DNA from: Clostridiales bacterium
GTDB taxonomy: Bacteria; Bacillota; Clostridia; Lachnospirales; Lachnospiraceae
Length of the DNA stretch: 64,000 bases
Direction of reading: 5' to 3'
NCBI GenBank assembly: GCA_021204045.1
Contig: JAJQAA010000018.1
Coordinates: 1-64,000, forward strand
Position 1 is the first letter of the stretch. The number at the start of each line of letters is the position of its first letter. Under the pieces are notes generated by a model. That model saw only the letters and a program-made list of their open reading frames with translations, was not told where the DNA came from and made no database searches. The position numbers and the translations under genes were made by a program. Positions 36,836 to 47,104 of the stretch are shown here, piece by piece.

Positions 36836-38428
36836 ATGATACGGATCAACCAACTAAAACTTCCGGTCGGCCACAGTGAGCGTGAACTGTGGGAGAAAAC
36901 GGCGAAACTTCTCCGGATAAATCCTGAGCAGATCCGGAAATTATATATCCGCAGGCAGTCTCTGGATGCCCGGAAAAAGCCGGAGCTTTTTTACAGTTAT
37001 GTCGTCGATGTGGAGGCGGCTGGAGAGACACGCATTCTGTGCGGAGCGAAGAAACCGCAGATCGTTGCGGCGCCAGTGGAGCATTATCATTTCCCGGTAT
37101 GCGGGGAAACTGCTCTGCCGGGCGGAAACGCGCCGGTTATCATCGGCAGCGGTCCGGCCGGTCTTTTTGCGGCGCTTATGCTGGCGCGCCACGGCTACCG
37201 GCCCAGACTTTTTGAGCGCGGCGAAGACGTAGACACGCGCCGTGGCAGAGTGGACGCGTTCTGGGCGGGCAATTCGCTTGATCTTCGTTCCAATGTCCAG
37301 TTCGGCGAGGGCGGAGCCGGCACCTTTTCCGACGGCAAGCTAAACACGCTGGTTAAAGATCCGGCCGGGCGAAACCGTCTCGTTCTGGAAATTTTTCACG
37401 AGCACGGCGCCGATGAAGAGATTCTCTGGAAGAACAAACCGCATATCGGCACCGATGTGCTGGCCGGTGTGGTGAAACATATTCGCGAGGAGATTATCCG
37501 CCTGGAAGGCGAGATCCAGTTCGGCTGTCAGATTACGGATCTCGTGATCCGGGACGGGAGCGTTGCTGGGGTCGTTACGGAGGATGGCAGGACCGTTGAT
37601 ACGGGAATTGTTGTCCTGGCAATCGGGCATAGTGCACGGGATACCTTTTCTATGCTTCTTAAACGAGGTGTTCCGATGTCGCCGAAGCCATTCGCGGTTG
37701 GTCTGCGCATTCAGCATCCGCAGCGCCTGATCAATGTTTCCCAGTATGGACGTGAGCAGGTGGAAGGGCTGGGTGCGGCGGATTATAAGCTGAGCGTCCA
37801 GACGACTCAGGGACGTGGCGTGTATTCCTTTTGCATGTGTCCAGGCGGCTATATCGTCAATGCCTCATCGGAAGCCGGACGGCTGGCGGTAAATGGTATG
37901 AGCTATCATGACCGGAGCGGTAAGAATGCCAACAGTGCTCTGATTGTGACGGTAACGCCGCAGGATTTTCCGGATAACACAGCGCTTGGTGGTGTGCATT
38001 TCCAACAGCGGCTGGAGGAACGAGCATTTATGGCTGGAGACGGGCAGATTCCGCTTCAGCTTTATGAAGATTTCTGCGCAAACCGGAAATCGTGTCAGTT
38101 GGGTGATGTTGCTCCGCAGATGAAGGGCGGCTGGCGTTTTGCCAATCTGCGCGCGATCATGCCGGAACCATTGAATGCGGCCCTGTTGGAAGCGATGCCT
38201 GCTTTTGGCCGTAAGATTTCCGGTTTTGACCGTGCAGACGCGCTGTTTGCCGGAGTGGAGAGTCGTACATCCTCGCCGGTGCGCATTGAACGCGATGAAA
38301 ATCTGGAAAGCGCGGTTCATGGGCTTTTCCCCTGCGGGGAAGGAGCCGGTTATGCCGGAGGCATTACCTCGGCCGCGATGGACGGCGTGCGCGTGGCGGA
38401 AGCGATCGCGGCCCGCTGGCATCCGTAA
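36836..38428 (+). CDS. NAD(P)/FAD-dependent oxidoreductase
   Basis: APVIIGSGPAGLFAALMLARHGYRPRLFERGEDVDTR, SNVQFGEGGAGTFSDGKLNT, FPCGEGAGYAGGITSAAMDGVRVAEAIA. Confidence 0.92.
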   Translation: MIRINQLKLPVGHSERELWEKTAKLLRINPEQIRKLYIRRQSLDARKKPELFYSYVVDVEAAGETRILCGAKKPQIVAAPVEHYHFPVCGETALPGGNAPVIIGSGPAGLFAALMLARHGYRPRLFERGEDVDTRRGRVDAFWAGNSLDLRSNVQFGEGGAGTFSDGKLNTLVKDPAGRNRLVLEIFHEHGADEEILWKNKPHIGTDVLAGVVKHIREEIIRLEGEIQFGCQITDLVIRDGSVAGVVTEDGRTVDTGIVVLAIGHSARDTFSMLLKRGVPMSPKPFAVGLRIQHPQRLINVSQYGREQVEGLGAADYKLSVQTTQGRGVYSFCMCPGGYIVNASSEAGRLAVNGMSYHDRSGKNANSALIVTVTPQDFPDNTALGGVHFQQRLEERAFMAGDGQIPLQLYEDFCANRKSCQLGDVAPQMKGGWRFANLRAIMPEPLNAALLEAMPAFGRKISGFDRADALFAGVESRTSSPVRIERDENLESAVHGLFPCGEGAGYAGGITSAAMDGVRVAEAIAARWHP

Positions 38429-38477
38429 AATGATGTCAGATACAGACGGGAATTGATATGATGAGAGGCGACATCTT

Positions 38478-39320
38478 ATGGATAAGACAGACCGGAATGA
38501 AAAAAAACGCATTGTAATCAAGATTGGTTCTTCTTCCCTGACGCACCCCGAAACCGGGGAACTGAACCTGCTGAAAATTGAGAAACTGGTTCGCGTCCTC
38601 TGTGATTTGAAGGGCGCGGGTAAGGACGTGGTGCTGGTATCTTCCGGCGCGGTGGCCGCGGGCCGTCAGGCACTGGGACGGATCGGGCGTCCCGGAACGC
38701 TTGCTGAGAAACAGGCCTACGCGGCGGTCGGGCAGGCGCGGCTGATGATGGTTTACCAGCGGATTTTTTCGGAGTATAATCACATTGCGGCGCAGGTTTT
38801 GCTGACGAAGGATACGATGACGAATGAGGTGTCTCGTTACAATGCTCAGAATACCTTTGACGAACTTCTGGCGCTGGGCGTCGTTCCGATCGTAAATGAG
38901 AATGATACCGTATCGACCCATGAGATTCAGTTCGGCGATAATGATCGGCTCTCGGCGATCGTGGCCGCACTGATCAGTGCGGATCTGCTGATCCTGCTCT
39001 CGGATATTGACGGTCTTTATACCGATGATCCCCATGTGAACCCGGAGGCACGCTTTATCGATGTGGTTGAGGAAATCACGCCGGAACTTATGGCGATGGG
39101 CAAGGATACGGCGGGCAGCGATGTCGGTACCGGTGACATGGCGGCAAAGCTGGAGGCAGCGCGGATCGCTACGGACAGCGGCTCGGACATGGTGATCACC
39201 AACGCCGCGGATGTAGAGGTCATCCAGCGTGTCATGGACGGTAACGCGAAAGGAACCCTGTTCAAAGCGCATAAAAACCGCAATTTTGACCTGATGGATT
39301 ATATTAATCACAGGTATTAA
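38478..39320 (+). CDS. proB: glutamate 5-kinase (short form, ends before a PUA domain)
   Basis: RIVIKIGSSSLTHPETGELN, VVLVSSGAVAAGRQALG, VVPIVNENDTVSTHEIQFGDNDRLSAIVAALISADLLILLSDIDGLYTDDP, GTGDMAAKLEAARIATDSG. Confidence 0.95.
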   Translation: MDKTDRNEKKRIVIKIGSSSLTHPETGELNLLKIEKLVRVLCDLKGAGKDVVLVSSGAVAAGRQALGRIGRPGTLAEKQAYAAVGQARLMMVYQRIFSEYNHIAAQVLLTKDTMTNEVSRYNAQNTFDELLALGVVPIVNENDTVSTHEIQFGDNDRLSAIVAALISADLLILLSDIDGLYTDDPHVNPEARFIDVVEEITPELMAMGKDTAGSDVGTGDMAAKLEAARIATDSGSDMVITNAADVEVIQRVMDGNAKGTLFKAHKNRNFDLMDYINHRY

Positions 39321-39375
39321 CAGAAGATACATTGCCAGAAGTTTTATACCGCGCAATGTAACAGGAGGAATTCCC

Positions 39376-39609
39376 ATGAATATGGAACAGATTGACCGCA
39401 TTAACGCGCTCTATCACAAATCGAAGTCGGTGGGCCTGACGGAGGAGGAGCGCAAGGAGCAGGCGCAGCTGCGCCGCGAGTATATTGAGGCGATCCGCCG
39501 CAATATGCGAGCGAACCTGAATAACATTTCCATCAAGGAGGAGGACGGTTCGATCACCGACCTCGGCGAAAAATATGGCGGACTTGGAAAAGAATCATCT
39601 GCGGAATAG
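39376..39609 (+). CDS. DUF896 family protein
   Basis: IDRINALYHKSKSVGLTEEERKEQAQLRREYIEAIRRNMRANLNNISI. Confidence 0.9.
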   Translation: MNMEQIDRINALYHKSKSVGLTEEERKEQAQLRREYIEAIRRNMRANLNNISIKEEDGSITDLGEKYGGLGKESSAE

Positions 39610-40150
39610 CATTCGCGCGATGCGCCGCGGCCTGGATTCGGAGCGCAGGATGGCAATGGACCGGGCGATCTGTGAGAGGGTGCTTGTTTTCCCGCAGATT
39701 GTTTCCGCGGATATCGTTTATCTTTACGCATCTACGTCCAGGGAGGTGGATACGTGGCGCCTGATCAACGCTTTGTGGGAGCGTGGCGTGCGTACGGCAC
39801 TTCCTGTGGTGGAAAACGGCGAGATTATTTTCCGACTGGTTTCCGATAAAGCCTCGCTGCGCGAGGGAAGCTTTGGAATCCTCGAGCCGGCATCCGCAGC
39901 TGCGGCCGTATCGGGTGATGAGGCGCGTATGGCTCCGGTTATCACGCCGGGGCTTGCGTTTACGCGGCGCGGAGACCGTCTCGGGTATGGCGGCGGTTAT
40001 TACGACCGCTTTTTTGCGCGTGAACCGGCGCACCGGCGCATTGCGCTGGCTTACCCGTTCCAGATCGTGGATTCTCTGCCCGGAGAACCCTGGGATCAGC
40101 GGGTCGACTGGATTATCACGCCGGATGATGTGATAGAAACGCAGCGGTGA
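39575..40150 (+). CDS. 5-formyltetrahydrofolate cyclo-ligase
   Basis: VITPGLAFTRRGDRLGYGGGYYDRFFAREPAHRRIALAYPFQIVDSLPGEPWDQRVDWIITPDDVI. Confidence 0.93.
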   Translation: MADLEKNHLRNSIRAMRRGLDSERRMAMDRAICERVLVFPQIVSADIVYLYASTSREVDTWRLINALWERGVRTALPVVENGEIIFRLVSDKASLREGSFGILEPASAAAAVSGDEARMAPVITPGLAFTRRGDRLGYGGGYYDRFFAREPAHRRIALAYPFQIVDSLPGEPWDQRVDWIITPDDVIETQR

Positions 40151-40206
40151 TATTTGATATTCTGAAGATAACATAACAGCATTCTGATATGGTGGGAGGA
40201 TGAATC

Positions 40207-41451
40207 ATGGATCTGAATCAGATTGGCGCTCAGGCAAAAACTGCGGCCGCGGCCATGAACCGGCTTGGCGTAAATGAAAAAAATCGCGGCCTGCGTGCTG
40301 TCATGGAAAGCATTCGGACGGGCACAGAGCAGATATTGGAGGCAAACCGGCTTGATGTTGACCGCGCGAAAACAAACGGGATGAGCCCGGCGATGCTTGA
40401 CCGGCTGACATTGACCCCGGCGCGCGTGGAAGGGATGCTGGATGGTCTGAATCAGATCGTTTCTCTTGATGACCCGGTCGGCGAGGTGATCTCGATGAAG
40501 CAGCGCCCAAACGGCTTGCTGATCGGGAAAAAGCGTGTGCCGCTCGGGGTGATCGGCATCATTTATGAGGCACGGCCAAATGTGACAGCCGATGCCTTTG
40601 GCCTCTGTTTTAAGACCGGAAACGCGGTGATTCTCAAAGGCGGCAGTGACGCGATTGAATCAAACAAGGCGATTGTTGATCAGATCCGGAAGGGACTGAA
40701 GACGGCTGGCCTTCCGGAGGATGCCGTGCAGCTGGTCACGGATACGGACCGGAAAACGACATTGGAGCTTATGAGGCTCAATGCCTATGTCGACGTGCTG
40801 ATTCCGCGCGGCAGCGCCGGGCTGATCCGCACGGTTGTACAGAACAGTACCGTTCCGGTGATCGAGACCGGTTCCGGAAACTGCCATATTTATGTGGATG
40901 AAAGCGCAGATTTCACCATGGCGCTGGATATCATCGACAATGCCAAGACGCAGCGGATCGGAGTTTGTAACGCCTGTGAATCCCTGGTGGTCCATAGCGC
41001 CGTCGCCGCGCGTTTTCTTCCGCTTCTGGAGGAACGTCTCGGACAAAAACATGTGGAGATTCGCGGTGATGAGAGGGCCAGAGCAGTCGTTCCTTCCTTC
41101 GTAGAAGCAACACAGCAGGACTGGGGGACGGAGTATCTGGATTACATTATTTCCGTGAAAACAGTTGACTCTCTGGACGAGGCCATCGCCCATATCAATC
41201 GTTATAATACCGGACATTCCGAAGCAATTATCACAAACAATTATGATCATGCGCAGCGTTTCCTGGCTGAAATCGACGCGGCGGCTGTCTATGTCAACGC
41301 CTCGACCCGCTTTACGGATGGCAACGAGTTTGGTTTTGGCGCGGAGATCGGTATCAGTACGCAGAAACTTCATGCCCGCGGTCCGATGGGCTTGGAAGCG
41401 CTGACGACGACGAAATATATTATTTACGGCAACGGACAGGTCCGACCCTGA
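40207..41451 (+). CDS. proA: glutamate-5-semialdehyde dehydrogenase
   Basis: [136 protein letters not shown]. Confidence 0.97.
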   Translation: MDLNQIGAQAKTAAAAMNRLGVNEKNRGLRAVMESIRTGTEQILEANRLDVDRAKTNGMSPAMLDRLTLTPARVEGMLDGLNQIVSLDDPVGEVISMKQRPNGLLIGKKRVPLGVIGIIYEARPNVTADAFGLCFKTGNAVILKGGSDAIESNKAIVDQIRKGLKTAGLPEDAVQLVTDTDRKTTLELMRLNAYVDVLIPRGSAGLIRTVVQNSTVPVIETGSGNCHIYVDESADFTMALDIIDNAKTQRIGVCNACESLVVHSAVAARFLPLLEERLGQKHVEIRGDERARAVVPSFVEATQQDWGTEYLDYIISVKTVDSLDEAIAHINRYNTGHSEAIITNNYDHAQRFLAEIDAAAVYVNASTRFTDGNEFGFGAEIGISTQKLHARGPMGLEALTTTKYIIYGNGQVRP

Positions 41452-41561
41452 TAGCGAAAATGTTACAATTGTTTACGGAAATCTGACGATTTCCTCCGGA
41501 TATTGCTTTTTGCCGTTGTTGTGTTTATAATGAAAAAGTCACAAGGATTGGAGACTATATT

Positions 41562-43010
41562 ATGGACAGCAGTTTTATAATGGAGGAAGCTCCGGGTACA
41601 GAGCCGGAGCGGCAGCTTGCTTTCATCCATGCGATGCGGGAGATTGTCCGTGTCAGGTGTGATGAGCTTGGCCGTCCGCTTACCTGCCGCATCCACACGT
41701 TCGGGTGTCAGATGAATGCACGGGATTCCGAGAAGCTGCTGGGCATCTTGGAGCAGATGGGCTATCAGCCGACGGAGGACGATGACGCAGATTTTGTTCT
41801 TTACAATACCTGCACGGTCCGTGACAATGCCAATCAGAAGGTCTACGGCCATCTGGGCAGTGTAAAGTCCCGCAAACGCAAGCATCCGGATATGATTGTC
41901 GCGCTGTGCGGCTGCATGATGCAGGAGCCGGAAGTGGTGGAGCGGATCCGCAAAAGCTATTCCTTCGTTGATATCGTTTTCGGTACGCACAATATTTACC
42001 GGCTGGCAGAGCTCCTTTACCGCCGCATGACGGGTTCGGAGCAGATGGTCATTGATATCTGGGACAAAGCGAGGGACATTGTCGAGGAACTCCCCGTTGA
42101 ACGTAAATACGCGTTCAAGTCGGGAGTCAATATTATGTTTGGCTGTGATAATTTCTGCAGTTATTGCATCGTCCCGTATGTGCGCGGTCGCGAATGCAGC
42201 CGCCGCCCGGAGGATATCCTGTCGGAGATCCGGCGTCTGGCCGCGGACGGCGTGATCGAGGTGATGCTCCTGGGGCAGAATGTCAACTCCTACGGAAAAA
42301 ATCTTGACATTTCGATTGACTTTGCGACTTTGCTGCGTGAAGTGGATCAGATTGAAGGCATCCGTCGCATCCGCTTTATGACCTCTCATCCCAAGGATCT
42401 TTCCGATGATCTGATCCGGGCGATGCAAGACTGCGCGAAGGTTTGCCGCCATCTCCATCTGCCACTGCAGTCGGGCAGCAGCCAGGTACTGAAGCGGATG
42501 AATCGCCGTTACACAAAAGAGCAGTACCTGGATCTGGTGGAGAAGCTGCGCCGCGAGCTCCCCGGGATTTCCCTCACGACGGATATTATCGTTGGATTTC
42601 CGGGGGAGACCGAGGAGGATTTTCAGGAGACGCTCGACGTCGTGCGAAAGGTGCGTTACGACAGCGCATTCACATTTATTTATTCCAAGCGGACGGGTAC
42701 GCCGGCCGCCGCGATGGAAGATCAGGTGCCGGATGATGTGATACAGGATCGTTTTAACCGGCTGCTTGATGAGATTCGGCAGATCAGCGCCGAAGTCTGC
42801 GGACGGGACGAAGGTACCGTCCAGGAGGTCCTGGTGGAAAACGTCAACGATCATCAGGAAGGATATCTCACCGGCCGACTTTCCAACAACCTGCTTGTGC
42901 ATTTTCCGGGAGACTCTTCTCTCGTGGGAAATATTGTCAGCGTATCCCTTACAAAGTCTATGGGCTTTTATTATATGGGAGAGCTGGCGGGGGCGCCGAT
43001 TGCCCCATAA
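41562..43010 (+). CDS. miaB: tRNA-2-methylthio-N6-dimethylallyladenosine synthase
   Basis: RIHTFGCQMNARDSEKLLGILEQMGY, FGCDNFCSYCIVPYVRGRECSRRPEDIL, LLGQNVNSYG, TRAM-like C-terminus. Confidence 0.96.
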   Translation: MDSSFIMEEAPGTEPERQLAFIHAMREIVRVRCDELGRPLTCRIHTFGCQMNARDSEKLLGILEQMGYQPTEDDDADFVLYNTCTVRDNANQKVYGHLGSVKSRKRKHPDMIVALCGCMMQEPEVVERIRKSYSFVDIVFGTHNIYRLAELLYRRMTGSEQMVIDIWDKARDIVEELPVERKYAFKSGVNIMFGCDNFCSYCIVPYVRGRECSRRPEDILSEIRRLAADGVIEVMLLGQNVNSYGKNLDISIDFATLLREVDQIEGIRRIRFMTSHPKDLSDDLIRAMQDCAKVCRHLHLPLQSGSSQVLKRMNRRYTKEQYLDLVEKLRRELPGISLTTDIIVGFPGETEEDFQETLDVVRKVRYDSAFTFIYSKRTGTPAAAMEDQVPDDVIQDRFNRLLDEIRQISAEVCGRDEGTVQEVLVENVNDHQEGYLTGRLSNNLLVHFPGDSSLVGNIVSVSLTKSMGFYYMGELAGAPIAP

Positions 43011-43063
43011 CTGCTGTCCGGCAAACTATTTGTCACGGACAGAGAAAATGGAGGACGAAACGG

Positions 43064-44407
43064 ATGAATACATATGGAAAGCGAGGATTTGCCCTCGCGC
43101 TGATTCTGGCGATGACGCTGGGACAGAGCGTGACGGCGCTGGCAGATTCCGGTGTGGTAAGCTCCGGTACGATCACAGCCGGTGAAAGCAGGCAAACTTC
43201 TATAGATCCCAATGGCCCGGGCGGATCCGGCGGGACGGTCTCATCTGAACAGACCGCTGACCAGCCAGCCGCGGATACGGCTGCGCAGGAAACGGCGCAG
43301 ACATGGCAGACCGTTACGCTTCAGGAAACGGAACCTGTGGTGATCCGCGCGAGTTACACCAGCGAGGGCGCTATCATGGATATCGCGATGACCTTAAATG
43401 GCGTTTCCGGCGCGATTTCCTACGGAACCTACGTCAACAATGGAGGCTATCTCGCCTGGAGAGGCAACGGTTCCGTATCGGGAGGTACGGAGAGTTCGAC
43501 CCATATTGAGTCGATCCAGATTGCAATTACCGGTGATGTCGCCGAGACTTACGATGTCTATTACAGCGGCACTTCCGCGATGGCCGGGCAGCATGGCTGG
43601 GCGGCGGCGGAGCAGCTGATGGGTACGCAGGACCGGGGAGACTACCTGACCAGTATTTCCGTCGTCCTTGTCCCGAAAGGCAGCGGTGCGCCGGGCAGCA
43701 CAGCCAACCGTTTTCTGTCGTCGCATACGGGCAACCTTATGTTCGCGGGAACGAGTGTATTTTACAATACCGGCCTGACCGGCTGGGTTGATCATGACCA
43801 GGTCCGCTATTATTTCCAGAATGGTGTAGCGGTGACGGGCTGGCAGTACATCGACGGTTACAAATTTTATTTCAATGAAGACGGCTCGCTTGACCAGGAC
43901 GTTGACGACCGGATCGGCAAACAATCAAGCTATCGCATCCGCGTCAACAAAGAACTCAACGTGATGACGATTTACGCTCCGGACGGAGATAACGGTTATA
44001 TCATCCCGGTGAAATCCATGCTGACCAGCGTCGGCGACGATACGCCGGTCGGAACCTTCCAGACCCCGGAGAAATACCGCTGGCGCTTCATGGTCAACGA
44101 TACCTACACCCAGTACGCGACGCGGATTATCGCGAACCAGGGCTTCCTCATTCATTCGATTACCTATGAGAAGCAGGACGCCAACACGCTGATCGCGTAC
44201 GGCTACAATCATCTGGGCGTGACCCGCTCTCTCGGCTGCATTCGTTTAAATTGCGGCAACGCCTGCTGGGTTTACAACAACTGCGCGCTCGGCACTGAGA
44301 TTGAAGTGTACGAGGATAAAAGCAGTCCGGGACCGTTTTTCAAACCCTATCAGGTCTGGATCCCGGAGGATCAGACCTATGACCCGACCGATCCGGCATT
44401 TTCCTGA
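43064..44407 (+). CDS. L,D-transpeptidase (YkuD) with choline-binding-like wall repeats and signal peptide
   Basis: Signal peptide (ALALILAMTLGQSVTALA); GWVDHDQVRYYFQNGVAVTGWQYIDGYKFYFNEDGSL repeats; HSITYEKQDANTLIAYGYNHLGVTRSLGCIRLNCGNACWVY catalytic motif. Confidence 0.88.
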   Translation: MNTYGKRGFALALILAMTLGQSVTALADSGVVSSGTITAGESRQTSIDPNGPGGSGGTVSSEQTADQPAADTAAQETAQTWQTVTLQETEPVVIRASYTSEGAIMDIAMTLNGVSGAISYGTYVNNGGYLAWRGNGSVSGGTESSTHIESIQIAITGDVAETYDVYYSGTSAMAGQHGWAAAEQLMGTQDRGDYLTSISVVLVPKGSGAPGSTANRFLSSHTGNLMFAGTSVFYNTGLTGWVDHDQVRYYFQNGVAVTGWQYIDGYKFYFNEDGSLDQDVDDRIGKQSSYRIRVNKELNVMTIYAPDGDNGYIIPVKSMLTSVGDDTPVGTFQTPEKYRWRFMVNDTYTQYATRIIANQGFLIHSITYEKQDANTLIAYGYNHLGVTRSLGCIRLNCGNACWVYNNCALGTEIEVYEDKSSPGPFFKPYQVWIPEDQTYDPTDPAFS

Positions 44408-44442
44408 CCGATCAGCGAATCTTGCAAAAGGAGAAAAAAGCT

Positions 44443-47103
44443 GTGACCGGATTATCGCCGATGATGACGCAGTACATGGAGACCAAAAAACAATACAGCG
44501 ACTGCATACTCTTTTACCGTCTGGGTGATTTCTATGAGATGTTTTTCGACGACGCGATTACCGTCTCGAAAGAACTGGAACTCACCCTGACGGGGAAGGA
44601 ATGCGGACTTGAGGAACGCGCACCGATGTGTGGCGTTCCTTATCATGCTGTTGAGGGGTATTTAAGCCGCCTGGTCCAGAAAGGCTATAAGGTGGCGATC
44701 GCCGAGCAGATGGAAGATCCGAAGCTGGCGAAAGGCCTGGTAAAACGCGAAGTGATCCGCGTGGTCACACCGGGCACGATCACAAGCGCGCAGGCGCTCG
44801 ATGAAACGAAAAACAACTATCTGATGGCGATTGTCTACGAGTCCGATTGCCTGGGCCTTTCCGTGGCCGACAGCACGACGGGAGATTTCATGGTCACGGA
44901 AGTGACCTCAGAGCGGGCGCTGCTTGATGAGATCAACAAATTTTCGCCGTCGGAGATCATCTGCAACGACGCTTTTTCGATGTCGGGGATCGATCTTGAC
45001 GAGATCGAAAACCGCTACCATTTCAGCAAAAGTACGCTTGACAAACGATTTTTCCAGGAGGACGGCTGCCGGAAGATTCTGCGCGAGCATTTTAAGACGG
45101 CGAGCTTGGAGGGTCTGGGCCTTGCGGACTATACCTGCGGCGTGATCGCCGCGGGCGCGCTGCTGCAGTATCTTTACGAGACACAGAAATGCACGCTCGA
45201 CCATATGACGCAGATCACGCCTTACGTGACCGGCAACTTTATGGTATTGGATTCCTCGACACGCCGCAATCTGGAGCTTCTGGAAACGATGCGTGAGAAG
45301 CAGAAGCGCGGCAGTCTTCTCTGGGTGCTCGACAAGACGCACACAGCCATGGGCGCGCGTCTGCTGCGCACCTGGATTGAGCAGCCGCTGATCGACCGGG
45401 AACAGATTCTTGGCCGTCAGGCGGCGATCGAGGAACTGAATCTCAACTATATCAGCCGCGAAGAGCTGGGGGAATATTTAAATCCGGTCTATGATCTGGA
45501 ACGGCTGATTGGCAGGATCAGCTACAAGACCGCGAATCCCCGCGATCTGCTGGCGTTCAACCAGTCGCTGGCGATGATTCCGCCGATCAAGACGCTGCTT
45601 GGGGAGTTTACCTGCGATAACTTAAAGAAACTGGAGAGTGAGCTGGATACGCTGGAGGATCTGCACGATCTGATTTCGCGCGCGATCGTCGACGAGCCAC
45701 CGCTGACGGTGCGCGAGGGCGGCATCATCCGCGAAGGCTTCAGTGAGGAAGCGGACCGTTTGAGCAGCGCCAAGACCGAAGGCAAGAGCTGGCTCGCGGA
45801 CCTGGAAGCGAAGGAACGCGAAAAGACCGGGATCAAAAACCTGCGCGTCAAATTTAACAAGGTGTTCGGCTATTATTTTGAAGTGACCAATTCGTTCAAA
45901 AATATGGTCCCGGATTATTTTATCCGCAAGCAGACCCTGACCAACGCGGAGCGCTATACGACCGACGAATTGAAAAACCTTGAGGATGTGATCCTCGGGG
46001 CCGAGGACAGGCTGTTTTCTCTCGAATACGAGCTGTTCTGCCAGGTGCGCGACACGGTTGCGGCCGAGGTCGTGCGCATTCAGAAGACGGCGCGTGCGGT
46101 CGCGGCGATCGACGTCTATGTGTCGCTCTCGACCGTAGCGATGCGCAACAATTATGTGAAACCGGCAATCAATGAGAAGGGTCTGATCCAGATACGGGGC
46201 GGCCGTCATCCGGTCGTCGAGAAGATGCTGCGCGACGACCTTTTCGTCGCGAACGATACCCTGCTGGACAATGGCAAAAATCGTGTTTCCATTATCACCG
46301 GTCCCAACATGGCCGGGAAATCGACTTACATGCGGCAGACGGCGCTGATTGTGCTGATGGCGCAGATTGGCAGCTTCGTTCCCGCGGATCAGGCAAATAT
46401 CGGGATCTGCGACCGTATCTTTACCCGTGTCGGCGCGTCGGACGACCTGGCCTCCGGCCAGAGCACCTTTATGGTGGAAATGACCGAGGTAGCCAATATT
46501 CTGCGCAACGCGACGAAGAAGAGCCTGCTGATTCTCGATGAGATCGGCCGGGGCACGAGTACCTTCGACGGTTTGAGCATCGCCTAGGCCGTCGTGGAGC
46601 ATATCAGCAATCCCCGCCTGCTCGGCGCCAAGACGCTGTTCGCGACGCATTATCATGAACTGACGGAGCTGGAAGGCGTGCTGAGCGGCGTTAATAACTA
46701 TTGTATCGCGGTGAAAGAGCAGGGCGACGGCATCGTCTTCCTGCGCAAAATCATCCGCGGCGGCGCGGACAAGAGCTACGGCATTCAGGTGGCGCGGCTT
46801 GCCGGGGTGCCGGATTCGGTGATCCATCGGGCCAATGAGCTGGTCGAAGAGCTGATCAGCTCGGACCTTGCGGCAAAGGCGCGCCAAATCGCCGAGGTGA
46901 GCGCCAATATCACGGCACACAAGCCGGTGCCGAAGCCGGACGAGGTGGAGCTTTCCCAGCTGACGCTGTTTGATACGGTGCGCGAGGACGACATTATCCG
47001 CGAGATCAGCGAGCTGGAGCTTGGCAGCATGACGCCGATCGACGCGTTAAACCTCCTCTATCGTTTGCAGACAAAGCTGAAAAACCGCTGGAAGGGAGAA
47101 TGA
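44443..47103 (+). pseudogene. mutS: DNA mismatch repair protein MutS interrupted by in-frame TAG at 46585-46587
   Basis: LSPMMTQYMETKKQYSDCILFYRLGDFYEMFFDDA ... GPNMAGKSTYMRQTALIVLMAQIGSFVPA ... SLLILDEIGRGTSTFDGLSIA[TAG]AVVEHISNPRLLGAKTLFATHYHELTELEGVLSGV ... TPIDALNLLYRLQTKLKNRW. Expected SIAWAVVEH. Likely GTG start at 44443 after AAAGGAG. Confidence 0.93.
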
Positions 47104-47104
47104 G

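Noticed and set aside
41463-42902. Long minus-strand ORF of 479 aa opposite miaB
   Set aside because: Shadow ORF: miaB on the + strand has clear family motifs, while the antisense translation shows no recognisable domain.
15991-46587. Genome-wide reassignment of TAG to Trp (or pyrrolysine) as the explanation for both interrupted genes
   Set aside because: Many recognisable genes here end in TAG at the expected C-terminus followed by a new gene or RBS (for example sufC 35802, mutL 49090, radC 52192, mreC 53050, minD 58039, the first sirtuin 10015), so TAG works as a stop.
45622-46920. Minus-strand ORF of 432 aa opposite mutS, spanning the TAG site
   Set aside because: Antisense of a strongly conserved gene with no protein-family motif; codon-usage artefact.
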